Source: Serripes groenlandicus
Taxonomy: Eukaryota > Mollusca > Bivalvia > Cardiida > Cardiidae
Reading direction: 5' to 3'
Length of the DNA: 64,000 nucleotides
NCBI GenBank assembly: GCA_031761405.1
Contig: JASEVX010000010.1
Coordinates: 8,440,486 to 8,504,485, forward strand
Part shown: piece by piece, positions 45,201 to 55,779 of the stretch
Layout of the letters: each line of letters begins with the position of its first letter
Numbering within the stretch: the first letter of the stretch is position 1
Translations under genes and position numbers: made by a program
The notes under the pieces: generated by a model
Told to the model about the DNA's origin: nothing
Seen by the model: the letters and a program-made list of their open reading frames with translations, nothing else
Databases searched by the model: none

Positions 45201-46394
45201 CGCCAAACAGATGATTGGATGAAAGCACTGAAAGTACCGTTGGAAAATAAAGGCTAGACAGGCGGTTGCATGTGTATGTAGTATGTACACAAGAGATGTT
45301 TGTCAACTATGAATGCCTTCCTTTACCAATGAGGTTTGTCACTTTGAAAAAGCAGTTTAATGTGAGTATGCCCATGGATTTTTGAATTGACAATGTCAAC
45401 AATATCCAGTAAAGATTCCATTATAACCACTGCCTAGTTTGCAATGATCGTGTGAGTGGTGGGGTTGATATTCACACAAGGGAGGTAGCCAGCATGTTAT
45501 TGTAGATTTAAGTGTGAAAATCTGCAGGATTGATGGTCATTAAAGGTAAAAAAAAGACAATTTACGTAGTTTTCTTTGAAATTATTAATAAACACGAGGA
45601 CCATTATGATCCTATTTCCCTCACCTGTGTAACAGAACTTAGATAGATGTCCATGTACACAAAAGGTATAATTGCTCAAATTGACATGTTTCTACTTATA
45701 AAAATCTTTAATAGCAACTAATGATAAGTGATCCTCTTATCCCTGTTACACTCAACCCGAAGGTGTTAATCACACCTTCTTACCTAAAACGATCTATGTA
45801 ATAAACAGTCATTATATATTTCTTTATTTCGTCCATAAATTGAAGATTTTACAAAAGGACACAAATGAAATTCACAATTAAGTGGTTATGAGAATAATAT
45901 TATCATTCATACACCCACATACAATCACATGTTCACACATCAACCTCACACACGGAAAATAACTGTCAGAAATGTATATACGTTTCATGGCTAATTCAAC
46001 TACCAAAATTGCAGCGGTTTAAATACTTACACTAGTCGCTGTATACTTAAAGCGAAAGCGAAAGTAAAGTTGAATAATTTATGGAACGTGTCAGTGCTAT
46101 GGCTATGGACATTTGATTACGAGTATAAAGTTTCCACGCACGGTGGAAACATCTGAAGCAGAGCTTTATGAAAACATCGTATCGATCTCCAAGAACAGAG
46201 TAAAGCGGATTACAAGGGGGTGTCGAGCAGAATACTGACATAATTATAACCATCAAGGTTATAGAATATCGGTGAACTATAGTAGATTGGTACGCGGCAT
46301 AAACCGAAAGTCGCGATTTGCAGTGAAGTCTAGTACCTGGCGTTTTATATTAAATTAGTACGTTTGACATTACTCTGGTTCCAGACGTACCATA
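45201..46394. other. No recognised feature
   Basis: AT-rich, with short frames lacking any recognisable protein motif. AAGCGAAAGCGAAAG near 46052 is a small purine run. Confidence 0.4.
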
Positions 46395-46470
46395 GTACTG
46401 TATAGTTTACGAAAATCTATTGTATATTTACTAAGAAAGAAAATATACAATTGATTTTCGTAAACTGTAC
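46395..46470. repeat. Near-perfect foldback hairpin
   Basis: GTACTGTATAGTTTACGAAA ATCT... pairs with ...GATTTTCGTAAACTGTAC, with ATTGTATATTT and AAATATACAAT closing towards a short purine loop. 76 bases in all. Confidence 0.88.
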
Positions 46471-46585
46471 AACGGACAAATACAATTTGATGTTTGGAAT
46501 CAATACATATAATTTTAATAATGACGACTTAAGGAGTTTGCATGAGTTCGTTCACTCACAAAAAAAAAATATAGCAATTTGCTTG

Positions 46586-46856
46586 AGACCGCCTCTGTGG
46601 TGTAGTGGTAGAGCGTCCGTCTCGGGTACGGACGGTCGTTGGTTTGATCCCGGCCGGGTCTTACCACAGACTTTAACAATGGTAGCAATGGCTGCACTCC
46701 TTGGCGCTTAGGTTTGCGTGGTTAGCATTACGACTGACTGGCTGGTGTCATAGCAAATGTACCAGAAGTAATGGTAACTTACCCCCAATGAAACGCCGTG
46801 ATATGTCTGAACATTTGTTGAAAGCGGCGCAAAACATAAAACAATCAATCAATTGA
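46586..46856 (+). mobile_element. tRNA-derived SINE (type 2), complete
   Basis: The head CCTCTGTGGTGTAGTGGTAG (A-box region), GCGTCCGTCTCGGGTACGGA (an anticodon-stem-like hairpin with CTCGGGT loop, recalling tRNA-Pro) and GGTTTGATCCC (B box). The body GGTAGCAATGGCTGCACTCC, TTGGCGCTTAGGTTTGCGTG, GTTAGCATTACGACTGACTG and GCTGGTGTCATAGC. The tail GTTGAAAGCGGCGCAAAAC and CAATCAATCAAT. Most complete copy in the window. The T-stem pairs poorly, so it is not a functional tRNA. Confidence 0.87.
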
Positions 46857-47186
46857 GGGCGTCGCTTTATCGGCGCATGCCTAGCGGTAGGGTGTTAGGA
46901 ACGACTCTCGCATAGGAGGCGGACCGTTTCGTACCCTGGCTTGTTCGTACCAAAGCTCCATTCAATGAGAAAATGTACAGGTTGGCTTTTGTGAACGATG
47001 CAAATCCAGATCCACAATGTTCACGAATTACTTACACGAGCTCGTTAGAGAAGTCTGTCAAGTTTGTCAAGTTGTGTAGATTATGATAAGAATGGGCAGG
47101 TGGACAAGATGATCTGTACCTAAATTATTCAGACATGCCGACGCTGGTCAGAAAAACTTTTTCCCAATCATCGAAACAGAGTAATT

Positions 47187-47446
47187 GAGCCGTCCAGCGG
47201 GAAAACCAACAGTATGGCATCTGCGTAATGTATCGATCCATATCAGCCTGCGCAGTCAGCGCAGACTGATCCGGGCCGACACATCCCGTCTCAGGGGAAT
47301 AGGGGTTAGGGTAATGATTCATGAAACAGAAGACCCACAGGAGGCGAAAAGTGTCTATCCGGTTAAGCCTGCGTGGCATGCTTAGGCTGATCCGGGTCAT
47401 TACTTTACCCAGAGTCCACAATGTTGGTTTTCTCGCGGGACGGCTC
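47187..47446. mobile_element. Family D foldback MITE (full length)
   Basis: GAGCCGTCCAGCGGGAAAAC to GTTTTCTCGCGGGACGGCTC. The ATCAGCCTGCGCAGTCAGC and TTAAGCCTGCGTGGCATGC arms are kept. Confidence 0.9.
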
Positions 47447-47580
47447 GTATTATATCGAGTCCCAGAGTCTTACTACCATTGGACTGACATCTTTCGTATT
47501 TGATACCGTAATTATCCAGGCCTAATCCAGTATGTGGTTACTTCCCAAGGACATGGCAGCCAATATATTAATATATAAGG

Positions 47581-47762
47581 TTCAACTCTTTCAGCGTCAA
47601 TGGCAATACAGTATTGAGGTTTTTGCAAACAATTACCGGATCCGCATTGTTTGTCTTTTGGTTATCAAAACATACAAACACTCTAATCACATGAACAATG
47701 GATACGCCCGAAGTTGATCATGATATAATTTACTTTAGGGAATTTGCCGTTGGAAGAGTTAA
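47581..47762. mobile_element. Family B MITE, inverted and internally deleted
   Basis: TTCAACTCTTTCAGCGTCAA to TTTGCCGTTGGAAGAGTTAA. The central GCTCGTTACGAGC hairpin has been lost; TTTTTGCAAACAATTACCGG leads directly to TCCGCATTGTTTGTC. Confidence 0.7.
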
Positions 47763-47808
47763 TGCGCAATAGACGACGTTCGGTTGAATAGTTCAATTAA
47801 TTACATAT

Positions 47809-48055
47809 CGAGGGCTTGGCGTGAAACGGTTGTAACTAAAAACCTTTTTTTGAAAACCCTGGTTTAAGAGGTAATTTTGACCCCTTTGTAAACAATGCAA
47901 ATTTATGTGTCATTGCTCAGAAGGAGCAATGGTACCTAAATGTCCATTGTGTACCAAGAACAATTATTTAATGCTTATAAAGACTTTATGGCAAGGTGAT
48001 TGACCTAGGTAAAAAGTACTAATTTTAGTTACAACTGTTTCACGCCAAGCCCTCG
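47809..48055. mobile_element. Family C foldback MITE (full length)
   Basis: CGAGGGCTTGGCGTGAAACG to TGTTTCACGCCAAGCCCTCG. The flanks read CATAT on the left and ATATG on the right. Confidence 0.88.
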
Positions 48056-48605
48056 ATATGAGTCTGGCTCTCATTGACTTACCAGTCCAGCATAGTAACA
48101 GTGGCTACGATTCTAGGTTGTTTTTGTCATAAGATCTAAAAAAAAATTGAAAACAAAGGTGTGGACAGTGAATTCATGTGGTTAGAACATACGAATGCAC
48201 AGACTCGCGTTGATTCGTCACCTTTTTCACAGGCAGCAATATTCATTAACGCATGACGTGGCTCTCGTTATTTGCAACCTAATCATTCTAACATAAGGAA
48301 CTCTGTCATTTAATATTACCACGTAAGGCAGTATGCGTGGGCTTTTTCCTGGACACGCCTTTTTCAATACCAGTCGGTGCGGAAAAGTTAAGTCTATAAT
48401 AGTGCACAGTTACCTTCCCGAACTAAGCAGGTTTATACCCAATATAAAGCCGGTTTGTCTGGCTATAATGCCAATTAATGTCTCAGTCTCGTATGCATTG
48501 CTGCTATTCTATCGTTGCATGAAGAAACCAAAGCCGGGAAAGGAATCACATGCTTGTCGACCACAGAGGTTATTGAAAATGAAAAATTTAATTAAATGTT
48601 TCAAA

Positions 48606-48631
48606 ATGGAATGCTGTGTAAATAACATACG
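48606..48631 (+). CDS. burs: Candidate 5' coding exon of the bursicon-like gene
   Basis: Open frame ending at a strong donor, CATACG|GTAAGA, two bases into a codon. The bursicon-like exon at 50569 begins with the one base needed to complete it (CG+G, Arg). The nearest in-frame ATG, in the favourable context CAAAATGG, would add MECCVNNIR before the signal peptide. The open frame extends upstream to 48333, so other start codons (48574 region or earlier) are possible. The implied intron is 1937 bp. This rests on splice-site and phase agreement only; cDNA evidence would be needed. Confidence 0.4.
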
Positions 48632-48945
48632 GTAAGATTTTATTATTTATTTTGGCGTTTTCTTAAATTTGTGCTTTTTTTTTATTTTAGATTATAAGAG
48701 AATATATATGTTTGGCAAATTATCGAAAAGCCATCCGATAAGTTTTTCAAAATGAAAACTTTTAATAAGTAAAAGCGTTACATTGTCTGCTTTAGAAATG
48801 AAGAATCGATGTTAAAATCATTAAGTATTTGAATTGGAATTAATTGACAATGAAAATATTTATTGAAATTATCTAGGCCTGATTAATTTTTTATTCCATA
48901 AATATATAGACTTATACAGTGAGTCACGCGTTGTTTGGAACATTT

Positions 48946-49206
48946 GAGCCGTTCACACGAGAAAACCAGCATAATGGACTCTGCGTAATGTATCGACCCT
49001 GATCAGCTTGCCTAGTCCGCGCATGATAATCCGGGCCGACATATTCCGTCTCAGGGATATAGATGTATAGAGTAATTATTCCTGAAACAGAAAATCCACA
49101 GTGGGCGAAAAGTGTATGTCCGGGTTAGACTGCGCGGCATGATTATGCTGATCCGGGTCGATTATTTACGCAGAGTCCATAATGTTGGTTTTCTCATAAT
49201 TCGGCT
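48946..49206. mobile_element. Family D foldback MITE
   Basis: GAGCCGTTCACACGAGAAAA to TTGGTTTTCTCATAATTCGG and CTC. Lies in the putative intron of the bursicon-like gene. Confidence 0.87.
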
Positions 49207-49309
49207 CTTTCACGAAATGACTGGCAATTGTTGATCAACATAAAGAAGCTTTCTTTAGGAATTACGTCTTTTGCAGAATTGTCATAGCTGCAACAATTCA
49301 TTGACATCG

Positions 49310-49420
49310 TTGTTTGACCCTCTTTCAAGCGCCAATTGCGATAGTGAAGTTCTTGCAAACGATACAGATTCCAGTGAGCGAGTTCGTAATAAGCTGTAAT
49401 CAGAATGTCCTATTTGAATG
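49310..49420. mobile_element. Family B fragment
   Basis: TTTGACCCTCTTTCAAGCGC, GTTCTTGCAAACGATACAGA and TTCCAGTGAGCGAGTTCG. Stops near the centre. Confidence 0.5.
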
Positions 49421-49500
49421 TCTGTAATTCAATATTATTGCGTGATAACATAACAATTACAATTATAAGAAATATATGGAAAATGATTGTAATAGCAAAT

Positions 49501-50240
49501 GTAAATGTAATTGTATATATTGTACAAAGGTGAAGAACCCATGTATTAAAAACAATATTGAAATAAATCTATTATTCTTCTTCAATATTTTTTAAATAGT
49601 TCACACCAAATCAGGTCTAGGCGTTGTCTATACAATTAGATAAACTAAGCCACTACATGTTCTTCTGAACGATTGAGTTATATCACATCTAAATGATATA
49701 AATAACTGATAGCTTCCAAAATATCGTAAGACATAGACAATGGACTAGACATGTAATTCTAGTATTAGGATGACGGCCCCATAATACAGCAACTATATAT
49801 ATATATACATATAGTGATAATAAACATTACACTTGTATAAATATATCAATTCAAATAGACATTTTCCAATGTAAATGTAATTGTATATATTGTACAAAGG
49901 TGAAGAACCCATGTATTAAAAACAATATTGAAATAAATCTATTATTCTTCTTCAATATTTTTTAAATAGTTCACACCAAATCAGGTCTAGGCGTTGTCTA
50001 TACAATTAGATAAACTAAGCCACTACATGTTCTTCTGAACGATTGAGTTATATCACATCTAAATGATATAAATAACTGATAGCTTCCAAAATATCGTAAG
50101 ACATAGACAATGGACTAGACATGTAATTCTAGTATTAGGATGACGGCCCCATAATACAGCAACTATATATATATATACATATAGTGATAATAAACATTAC
50201 ACTTGTATAAATATATCAATTCAAATAGACATTTTCCAAT
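49501..50240. repeat. Exact tandem duplication of 370 bp
   Basis: 49501-49870 and 49871-50240 appear base-for-base identical; each starts GTAAATGTAATTGTATATAT and ends AGACATTTTCCAAT. Each copy includes an (AT)n run and CACATCTAAATGATATAAAT. Placed just before a poly(C) tract and in the intron upstream of the bursicon-like exon. Confidence 0.95.
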
Positions 50241-50242
50241 GT

Positions 50243-50243
<1 letters not shown>

Positions 50244-50290
<47 letters not shown>
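50244..50290. repeat. Poly(C) tract of 47 bases
   Basis: An uninterrupted C run directly after the second copy of the 370-bp repeat. Such length is rare in animal DNA and could be an i-motif/G-quadruplex-forming run or a sequencing or assembly product. Confidence 0.95.
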
Positions 50291-50291
<1 letters not shown>

Positions 50292-50568
50292 AAAAGGTGA
50301 CAATTCTAGTGACAACTACACCTTTTCCAGATTCTATGAAAATACTTTATAAATTAAGTTGCAACTAAGCAGAATAATGTAACAATTGAAAACATGATAG
50401 GAAAATGATAAATTGCTTGTTTAAAGTTTCATCTTTTTTTTAAATAATTTTAACAGCCATCTCTTGCACAGCCGTCACAAATCAATTTCATGTCGCCCTT
50501 TTTTTTTATTTAGTCGGTATGCATTATTTTTTTACATATCCTTCCAACAGTATTTCTTGTATTTTCAG

Positions 50569-50989
50569 GTCGCTTTCGAAAATAAGAAACTCAAACAAAA
50601 CATTTGCAATAGCTGTAATATTAACGTGCACGCTGCTGGTGCCACAGATCGCCGCCACCTCATGTCGCCGAAGACTAACCAGACAACTGCTACAGTACAA
50701 AGACTGCTTACCGAAGAGGTTGCTGACGTATTCGTGTGTGGGGTCATGCGTTACGAACGCACATATTTCATCTTCAATGCCTTGGAGAATGCAACATTCG
50801 TGTTTTCAGTGTAAAGAAGCCGTTGTCAATACGCGACAAGTCAGACTTCGGTGTCCAAATGATGACATTTCCACTTCCGCTTCCGCTCCATTTAAAACAC
50901 TCAAAATTAACGTCACAGTCCCTCGACAATGTCAGTGCGAAATGTGTTCCGTCGATGACGTCATTGATGTCTCAAGTGCAAACACGTGA
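50569..50989 (+). CDS. burs: Bursicon-type cystine-knot hormone subunit, main exon
   Basis: Encodes 139 residues after an acceptor ending TTGTATTTTCAG; its first base completes a split codon. Numbering from the first full codon, residues 11-29 (TFAIAVILTCTLLVPQIAA) act as a signal peptide, preceded by basic residues. The mature part has ten cysteines: C32, C46, C56, C60, C78, C81, C95, C121, C123 and C126. C56-V-G-S-C60 is the CxGxC ring of a C-terminal cystine-knot domain, and CQCEMC (121-126) its CxC end. LQYKDCLPK, YSCVGSC, W72, HSCFQCKE and RLRCP align in order and spacing with bursicon alpha, the arthropod hormone that pairs with bursicon beta and signals through an LGR receptor. Homologues occur in molluscs. 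N114-V-T is a possible glycosylation site. Odd: CFQC stands where bursicon alpha usually has three cysteines (CxCC). A related dimeric cystine-knot hormone is the main alternative. Confidence 0.86.
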
Positions 50990-50995
50990 ACATTA

Positions 50996-51001
50996 AATAA
51001 A
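50996..51001 (+). promoter_or_regulatory. Poly(A) signal AATAAA of the bursicon-like gene
   Basis: AATAAA six bases after the TGA stop (50987-50989), implying an unusually short 3' UTR of about 25-35 bases. Confidence 0.6.
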
Positions 51002-51435
51002 CATGATTTATAGAACATTGTATATTAGTGTAATGACAGACCTTGCCAAATTTGCAGACGCTGATATATATTCGCAAATGGTAACTATCGCATGATTTGT
51101 AAGTTTAGAATACACATAAGATGGAAATGGGATTGTGTTCATCCGAATTGTTACATCACAGAATCTCTGGTTCGTCTTCATGTAGTCACACATCGGAAAC
51201 TCTGGTGAGATGTGTGCCCATGCGCACATGATCATTCGTCAGGGTATACCCTTGGTCGCAGTTGTAATGAGACCTCTATCTCATATGATGCGGCATACCT
51301 CCAAATGAACGTGATACAAATTATTGGGTCACAGCAAATTATCTGTAGAAGACAAACAACTGAAACGATTTAATTCTAATAAGATGTTGCAATGTGATTA
51401 TGGTTGTAAACATTGTCTTAAGCAAAAAGCCAATT
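51002..51435. other. No recognised feature
   Basis: Downstream flank of the bursicon-like gene; no gene or repeat is readable. Confidence 0.4.
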
Positions 51436-51439
51436 TGTA

Positions 51440-51482
51440 TTTAACCTTTCCCCACACAAGACGCATTTGACATTTTGCAATT
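51440..51482. mobile_element. Family A left-end fragment
   Basis: TTAACCTTTCCCCACACAAG and ACGCATTTGACATTTTGC, cut off where the next family C element begins. Confidence 0.5.
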
Positions 51483-51660
51483 CGAGGGCTTGGTGTGAAA
51501 CGGCTGTAACTAAAATTGGTATTTTTTTACCAAGGTAAATCACCTCGCCATAAAGTCTTACTAAGCGTTAAATCATTTTTCTTGGTAAACAATGGAAATG
51601 TAGGTGCCATTGCTCCTTCTGAGCAATGGCACCTACATTTGCATTGTTTACAAAGGGGTT
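51483..51660. mobile_element. Family C MITE, right end missing
   Basis: CGAGGGCTTGGTGTGAAACG up to TTGTTTACAAAGGGGTTG. The central stem GGTGCCATTGCTCCTTCTG is intact. About 70 bp at the right are lost. Confidence 0.83.
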
Positions 51661-52189
51661 GTGGTAACGAGAATCGAAACGGAGATTTGTACCGAGACCC
51701 TGTGCTGCTCTATTGTATGATGGCTTATTCTGAACAGATTCTTTCTAGATAAGTATGCTGATATTTTATGTATTGAGTGTTGCATCTAAATTGAACGGAG
51801 GATTCTTGATTTTTTACAACAAATGTACATTTTTTTATTTTCCTGTTTGATATTATAAGGAGCGATGATATTGTTCATTTTTTTCGCAGGCTTTTACTGG
51901 TCGAAAACATTTACGAAATTGACTTAAAGTAGAACACCCCGATTGGGCTCTGAGATAGACGTGTAACTCGGCTCGACGATTCCGTTTGAAGTCGAAATAG
52001 ATCGGCAGTATTTTTTTCTGGATATCTAGTTTCAATTATTTGTTAATTAAGTTGTTGATATGTATATTAAAACGATAACTATTGACATACTGTATTATCA
52101 ACTTCTTTTTTAGCCCTTCATCCCTCTTTATGCGAATTTAAGCAGCAATTGCGGAATCACATAATGCAGGACTTTAAATCTGATACTAT

Positions 52190-52445
52190 ACTACTCTTGG
52201 TCTTATACTAGACTAGTCTTGGTCTTATCTTGGTCTAATCTTAGACTACTCTTGGTCTAATCTTCGTCTTATTTTGGCCTAATATTTATATAATATTTGG
52301 CTAGAATTTTGGTATTATCTTGGACTAATCTTGGTCTAATATTTGGCTAGATTTGTTCTAATTTTGGTCTTATCTTGGACTAATCTTGGTTAAATCTTGG
52401 TTTAATCTTGATGTAATATTGGTCAAATCTTATACTAATCTTGAC
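52190..52445. repeat. Degenerate 11-12 bp tandem repeat
   Basis: About 20 units of ATCTTGGTCTA / ATCTTGGACTA, with TTTGGCTAG variants. It runs up to a tRNA-like fragment (GACTTGGGATCGAACCCGGG, a B box in complement) at 52448. Confidence 0.85.
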
Positions 52446-52580
52446 TGTCGCGACTTGGGATCGAACCCGGGACGCCATGTTCCAATGGTCAATGGTGTTT
52501 CGAAATGTCAATTGCGCAATAGTTTCTTGCGTTTGTTACCAGTATTACCAGTACACTTACCCTGGTATCGGCGCATCAGT

Positions 52581-52760
52581 CTGAAGCCTTTCCCTCATAC
52601 ATTAAATATGTAGCAGTCGGAATTGAATACATCTAGACAGAATATTTGAAGATATCTAAACATTAAAGTTTAATTATAGATGAAGTTGAAAAAAACTGTG
52701 GCAAAAGGAGAAACGGCTCACCATGAGCAATTACGTCTTTTGCCTCAATGTTTTTCATTC
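52581..52760. mobile_element. Family A MITE, right end lost
   Basis: TGAAGCCTTTCCCTCATACA, GTAGCAGTCGGAATTGAATA and the centre GAAACGGCTCACCATGAGCA, ending after TTGCCTCAATGTTTTTC. Confidence 0.65.
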
Positions 52761-53004
52761 GTTAAGCCCCAATCAATCAATCAATTGTAAAACCTTTGAT
52801 ATGATCTTACGAAGCATCGAACCCTGGTATTAAAATATCGAAGCCATATTCATTTTTAAAGGATTTGGGTTTAATACCGTGTTTAACAGCATTACAGTTA
52901 TATAACGGCTGGCAGTACATCTTACCGTTCGTGTTCTGGCTGCCTTTCTTGACTATTGGGTCCCTTCGCACAGAGACTAATTGGCCTATTGTTGCAAGAA
53001 GAGG

Positions 53005-53252
53005 CTAGGGTTTGGTGTGAAACGGTTGTAACTAAAACCCTATTTTGAAAACCCTAGTTTAGGGGCAATTTTGACCCCTTTGTAAACAATGCAAATTTAG
53101 GTGTCATTGCTCAGAACGAGCAATGGCACCTAAATTTCCATTGTTTACCAAGAAATATGATTTAACGCTTATAAAGACTTTATGGCGAAGTGACTAACCT
53201 TGGTAAAAAAAATGCCGATTTTAGTTACAACTGTTTCACACCAAGCCCTCGA
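53005..53252. mobile_element. Family C foldback MITE with matched end variants
   Basis: CTAGGGTTTGGTGTGAAACG to CTGTTTCACACCAAGCCCTC. Both ends carry GGTGTG/CACACC in place of GGCGTG/CACGCC, so the change is shared by the two terminal repeats; the copy at 51483 has it too. Confidence 0.87.
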
Positions 53253-53274
53253 GTTACAATTACTTTTATCGAAC

Positions 53275-53560
53275 GCCAAAGGAATGAATGACCGAGCTGG
53301 ATTTCGAACTCACCCTTTGACCGATTGCCTACATCGTTTTACGCCATTGTCAAGACGTTTTCAATAATATCACGGCCATTCCTGGGAAAGTAACCAGTAC
53401 TTCGGGTCCATTTATCCTGACACAAACGATTCAGTCGTTATGCCAACCCAAAAACCCGAACGCCAAGGAGGGACAGCTATTACTACCATTCTTAACGTCT
53501 TTGTCATGACTAGCCCGAGGATTAAACCCGCGACCGCACCCGAAACCTGTGACTAATTCG
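53275..53560 (-). mobile_element. Type 2-like SINE, minus strand
   Basis: GTTTTCAATAATATCACGGC, CATTCCTGGGAAAGTAACCA, CATTTATCCTGACACAAACG, CCGAACGCCAAGGAGGG, then head-like GAGGATTAAACCCGCGACCG (B box in complement). A second, shorter tail piece lies at about 52890-52950. Confidence 0.65.
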
Positions 53561-54084
53561 TGAAGACCGAACAACAAGACTAATGAAAGTTGATCTTCAC
53601 TAAATGATAATGGACTTCTCCAGGTGTTCGTAGATCACGACTCGAATGTCCTCTGTAAAGCAATTACTTGGAGGACATCAGAACTAAAAGCGGACTGTCT
53701 TTCAACATTTAAGGCAAGAGGCTTACATGAGGAAGTAACAAATTGATACCTTTAATACGTGAGCTATTTTAGTACTTGTTTTCAAGTTGAAAACATAATA
53801 ATATATCAAGTATTAATTCGGTTCACGGAAATAATCATTGTCAGTATATGAGACCTTTCTCGATTGAATAACTTCTATTTTGTAACATTAGTTTCAGCAG
53901 ACCTTTGAGAACATTGTATCAAATAGAGAATAATTATATGCTCAAAAAAGACAATAGTTCTTTGGCAATAATTATACTTGCATTTATGGAGATTTCTCTT
54001 AGTCTTGTCTAGGTGTTTTCAAGGTTGACAGCTACAGCTTTGGTATCAGTGGGAAATAGTTATTACCTTCTGTCGTCAATAATA

Positions 54085-54280
54085 CTTTGATGTTTAATTG
54101 GTTGGCGTTAAAAGCTATTTTCAAAAAAACATAAGTCATCTATCGACGATCAGTTCCCATGCCCATGTGTTTCCTGACACCAGTACTCCACACAACAGCG
54201 TTTCCAAGCAACTGGCTGTAATTCCACAAAGCACGTTAGCCCATAGGTGGAAGACGAATGACGCTTGTAGCATTTACTGT
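54085..54280 (-). mobile_element. SINE relic
   Basis: TTGGTTGGCGTTAAAAGC, ATGTGTTTCCTGACACCAGT, TCCAAGCAACTGGCTG and CATAGGTGGAAGACGAATGA resemble the type 3 SINE at 16003-16216. Heavily eroded. Confidence 0.5.
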
Positions 54281-54349
54281 TTTCAAATGATGGAAATAAT
54301 GTTGGAATCGGTCGGAGCAATAATACTGAAAGTACGCCTACTTATTCGA

Positions 54350-54573
54350 ATAACTCTTTCCCACAGCGGGCGACTTTGAAAACACTTAAGCAGAAATATG
54401 GAAACTCTTTATAAATGAAAGTACAATTACGGTATCATATAGATAATACTGTGTCAAAGGGAACAACTGCTTAGTATGAGCAACTTCTCCTTTTGTCATA
54501 CATATTTTTCAAATGTACATTTGTACTCCGATGTAGATACGTCAAAAGGCGTCTATATGGTGGAGAGGGTTAA
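54350..54573. mobile_element. Family A MITE, divergent
   Basis: ATAACTCTTTCCCACAGCGG to GGTGGAGAGGGTTAA. The centre CAACTGCTTAGTATGAGCAA is imperfect. Confidence 0.72.
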
Positions 54574-54819
54574 CCTTAATTGACATGCTGCTAATTGTTA
54601 TTCCGCTATAAATCCTAACAGTAATCTTTACTATCAGTCTATAATTTTCGGCCTGTTATGACGTCACAGGTCGGTTCGTCTCATCGATGTTGTTTTGTCA
54701 GGTAAGCTTGAAATGGTAAATCACCCAACTTTGACAATATATATATCTCCCGTTTTGATTTGATAACCTGAATATGGACTGGATAGTATGCTATGTTGAA
54801 GTATAGCCTCTTTTTTTCT

Positions 54820-54990
54820 TTTATTTTCTATTTTTTATTTTCATGTCTGCTTTAATGAAATAAGAGTTTTCGAATATTTTAATAACTGAAATGCAAACAA
54901 TGCCGATTTCATGTGAGACAACTCGTTACGAGCTGACTCACATGAATCTGTATTGTTTGCACAACCGTCATGATTATATAACCTATAAAT
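54820..54990. mobile_element. Family B core without ends
   Basis: ATGCAAACAATGCCGATTTC, GTGAGACAACTCGTTACGAG and TGACTCACATGAATCTG plus ATTGTTTGCACAACC. A possible displaced end, ATATTGCCTTTGGCGCTAAA, lies at about 55553. Confidence 0.7.
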
Positions 54991-55329
54991 AGACGCTTTT
55001 TCATTGGCAAAAAAGTAACTTTTTAGAAAAAATATTTTGCGATATGCACTGTTTTTTCTGATTTGCACCAGTTTTATAAATAGTAACAGGGGAAGACCGG
55101 GGAATCCCATGAGCCGCCTATTAATATCCTTCGCCTTTATCCGTACGCTACGGAATTTTCCGATGCGCTTTCCGAATTACCACGGAAACTTCCGAAGCTC
55201 ATTCGGATGATCATGATTAAATGGAATCAAGCGTTTGACTTCCATTGATCATTTCCAGTGTGTTTCCAAACGATAATAACGGTCAAAATTGGTTATATAA
55301 TATAACAATAAGTTAAATTGAGGGTTATA

Positions 55330-55545
55330 TAATAAAACAGTTATGGGCCTTTCAGCTGTTATACATGATGTTGATATGTATAAAAAAAAAATCATTATTT
55401 AAATCATTAAAAAAATCATTAAGGGTTATATAATAAAACAGTTATGGGCTTTTCAGCTTTTATACATGATGTTGATATGTACCAAAAAAAACATTATTTG
55501 TTTTGGTGCATATCACATCATGTATAACAGCTGAAAAGTCCATAA
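55330..55545. repeat. Direct and inverted repeat cluster
   Basis: AGTTATGGGCCTTTCAGCTG with TTATACATGATGTTGATATG occurs twice directly (55339 and 55438), then once inverted (CATATCACATCATGTATAAC, AGCTGAAAAGTCCATAA, 55508-55545). GGGTTATATAATAAAACAG also repeats. Confidence 0.82.
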
Positions 55546-55779
55546 TTGTATAATATTGCCTTTGGCGCTAAAAGAGGGATAAGGTGATTAATCAATGTTC
55601 TATAACCCATTTCCACCTGCAGACGCCTTTTAACGCAATAACAGCAGACGATTTTGAAAACATTTTTGCCAAAGATGAAATTGCTAATGATGAGCAAGTT
55701 CTCTTTTGGCCACAATGTTTTCAAATTTATTAAACAATTAAGCTATCTTTTATGGAGTTTTTTCTGGTTTTTGTCAGTA

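Noticed and set aside
46591..46662. Functional tRNA-Pro gene
   Set aside because: The A and B boxes and an anticodon-like loop are present, but the T-stem and acceptor stem do not pair properly and a SINE body and tail follow.
48333..48605. Long upstream part of the frame leading to the candidate bursicon exon
   Set aside because: No recognised motif and no evidence that translation starts this far upstream; only the part after ATG 48606 is proposed as coding.
50464..50814. 116-codon frame overlapping the bursicon-like exon
   Set aside because: Different frame, lacks the cysteine pattern, so it is a shadow of the real exon.
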